Position numbers and translations under genes: made by a program | The notes under the pieces: generated by a model | Told to the model about the DNA's origin: nothing | The model's database searches: none | What the model saw: only the letters and a program-made list of their open reading frames with translations | In this document: positions 13,678 to 14,828 of the stretch, piece by piece | Numbering within the stretch: position 1 is the first letter of the stretch | How the letters are laid out: each line of letters opens with the position of its first letter | From: an uncultured Actinomycetes bacterium | GTDB lineage: Bacteria > Actinomycetota > Acidimicrobiia > Acidimicrobiales > Microtrichaceae | NCBI GenBank assembly: GCA_903953195.1 | Contig: CAJBIS010000047.1 | Location: forward strand, 1-14,828 | Length of the DNA stretch: 14,828 nucleotides | Direction of reading: 5' to 3'

Positions 13678-13688
13678 GCGCCGCTCAG
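13674..13688. terminator. Palindrome spanning two convergent stop codons
   Basis: CTGAGCG-C-CGCTCAG has perfect 7-bp arms around one base and contains the TGA of ddl (13675-13677) and the TGA of the minus-strand membrane protein (13685-13687). As RNA it could fold into a short hairpin from either side. No T tract follows, so terminator function is uncertain and part of the symmetry comes from the two identical stops. Confidence 0.35.
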
Positions 13689-14828
13689 GTACAGCGCGCC
13701 GCGATCCGGTCGCGGCAGAACACCGCCACGTCACCGATGGTCGCCGCCCGGGTCCACCCGGCCCGCTCGTCGAGCTCGGCCGTCAGCGGCTTGACGGTCG
13801 GCCAGACCACGACGTCGGGGTCGACCCGGTCGAGCACCTGCGGCCAGTCGTCGCGGAGCTTGCTCAACGACCGGTAGTCCAGGAGCGCGTCGACCGAGGG
13901 ACGATCGTCGACGAAGGCGTTGGCGCGGGTGCCGTACCGCCAGTCCAGATAGTTGCCGACGTCGTCGGGTGCGACGACGCGCACCCCGTCCGACGCCACC
14001 AGGCCACGGGCCTCGAGCCAGTCGACGGCATCCACGGGATACCGGTTCAGGTCGTAGGCGGGGCCGCGCACCGCCAGCACTCCGGCGATCACGACCATCG
14101 CGACCCCAGCGACCCGGCCGACCAACGCCGGGCGACGAGCGGTCAGCCCGGGGCCGCCGAGCGTGCGGAAGGTCTGCCCCGCCCAGGGCAGCAGCGAGAT
14201 CGTGGCGATGGGCAGCAGGCGGCCGGCGCTCAGCCCCAGCCCGACGAGCATCACGACCGCGACGGCGCTCGGCCAGCGGCGCTGGCGCACCATCGCCAGC
14301 AACGCGGCGGCGCCCAGACCGAGCACGATCCAGGTGAGCGGATGGCCGAACCCGGCGGGCTGCCACTCCTTGTACGAGGCGATGGCCTCACGCGCCCGAT
14401 CATCACCGAACTGTTCGAACGGCAGGCCAACGAGGCGGAACCGTTCCGGGTACCAGATGCCCCCCACCGCGACCCCGAGGAACGCCGTGGCCACCGGGAA
14501 CCACCGACGCCACGACCGCTGCTCGATGGACGCGCACGCACTGAAGAGCACCAGGATCGCCAGCCCGTAGAGCCAGGTGCCGTGCACGTTCACCCACGTG
14601 GCGAACAGCGGCACCATCCACCACGGCGACCGGTCATCGCGCCAGACGATCACGACCGCGGCGAGCAGCAGGAAGCCCGCCACGTGCGGGCGCGGCGTGA
14701 TGTACGGCAGCATCACGAACACGGCGAGCGTGACCGGGACCGCGACCGACACGAGCGTCGGCACATCGGACGCAGGGGCGCGACGCTCCGGTCGTGCCAG
14801 TGCGACGAACGACGCGCCGAGCAGCGCG
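13685..14828 (-). CDS. Multi-spanning membrane protein, GT-C-like, 5' end outside window
   Basis: The frame is open through the right edge (the codons before a possible GTG at 14764 continue a hydrophobic protein, ALLGASFVALARPE), so the true N-terminus is outside. About 380 residues are visible, with roughly seven or eight hydrophobic helices. Motifs include FATWVNVHGTWLYGLAILVL, YPERFRLVGLPFEQF and KEWQPAGFGHPLTW. After the last helix a soluble part holds DDVGNYLDWRYGTRANAFVD followed by DRPSVDALLDY. The pattern (W-N-HG loop, EW segment, then G/NYL-W ... DdRp) recurs in uncharacterised membrane proteins thought to be related to GT-C lipid-linked sugar transferases; I recall it only by pattern, so the call is tentative. 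It is convergent with ddl (7-bp gap). Its relation to the peptidoglycan genes is unclear. Confidence 0.7.
   Translation of the reverse strand, partial: ALLGASFVALARPERRAPASDVPTLVSVAVPVTLAVFVMLPYITPRPHVAGFLLLAAVVIVWRDDRSPWWMVPLFATWVNVHGTWLYGLAILVLFSACASIEQRSWRRWFPVATAFLGVAVGGIWYPERFRLVGLPFEQFGDDRAREAIASYKEWQPAGFGHPLTWIVLGLGAAALLAMVRQRRWPSAVAVVMLVGLGLSAGRLLPIATISLLPWAGQTFRTLGGPGLTARRPALVGRVAGVAMVVIAGVLAVRGPAYDLNRYPVDAVDWLEARGLVASDGVRVVAPDDVGNYLDWRYGTRANAFVDDRPSVDALLDYRSLSKLRDDWPQVLDRVDPDVVVWPTVKPLTAELDERAGWTRAATIGDVAVFCRDRIAARCT

Overview
The window is uniformly GC-rich with dense, mostly ATG/GTG-started genes and TGA stops. Several start codons follow a TANNNT hexamer by exactly six bases, which is the layout of leaderless actinobacterial genes. 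Together with the MurF, Ddl and J-domain proteins this points to a free-living actinomycete, perhaps an Acidimicrobiia (Ilumatobacter-like) lineage. The lineage is inferred from style, not from a database match. No insertion sequence, phage gene, rRNA or CRISPR array is visible.

Left part (1-8641) is a glycan-assembly region. On the minus strand, a QueC-like PP-loop protein with a long C-terminal extension (1591-3303) overlaps by 4 bp a large glycosyltransferase (GT2) joined to a polysaccharide-pyruvyltransferase-like domain, which runs off the left edge (1-1594). A small two-helix membrane protein (3412-3657) and a tRNA-Val(CAC) gene (3806-3879, minus) with its terminator lie between this operon and a plus-strand operon. 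The plus operon holds two GT4 glycosyltransferases (4009-5145, 5157-6293), a FemAB/BioF2-like acyltransferase (6303-7331) and a second, shorter QueC-like PP-loop protein (7328-8641). The two PP-loop proteins are clear paralogues: both have SRGADS in place of SGGxDS and a Cx8CxxCxxC cluster. They flank the locus and are its most unusual feature. A reasonable inference is that they modify a carboxyl group on a cell-surface glycan or its precursor, but no substrate is visible.

Middle part (8629-11193): a VOC-fold protein and, upstream of it on the same strand, a membrane-anchored J-domain protein with a cysteine-containing outer domain. Divergent from these is an EntS-like MFS exporter, whose 192-bp upstream region contains a perfect 16-bp palindrome and a second inverted repeat just before the promoter.

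Right part (11203-14828): murF (minus) and ddl (plus) are divergent across 45 bp, so the two enzymes that make and use D-Ala-D-Ala start from back-to-back signals. A multi-spanning membrane protein resembling GT-C enzymes (minus) runs off the right edge, convergent with ddl. Long open frames on the opposite strand of nearly every gene are GC-driven shadows and are not annotated.
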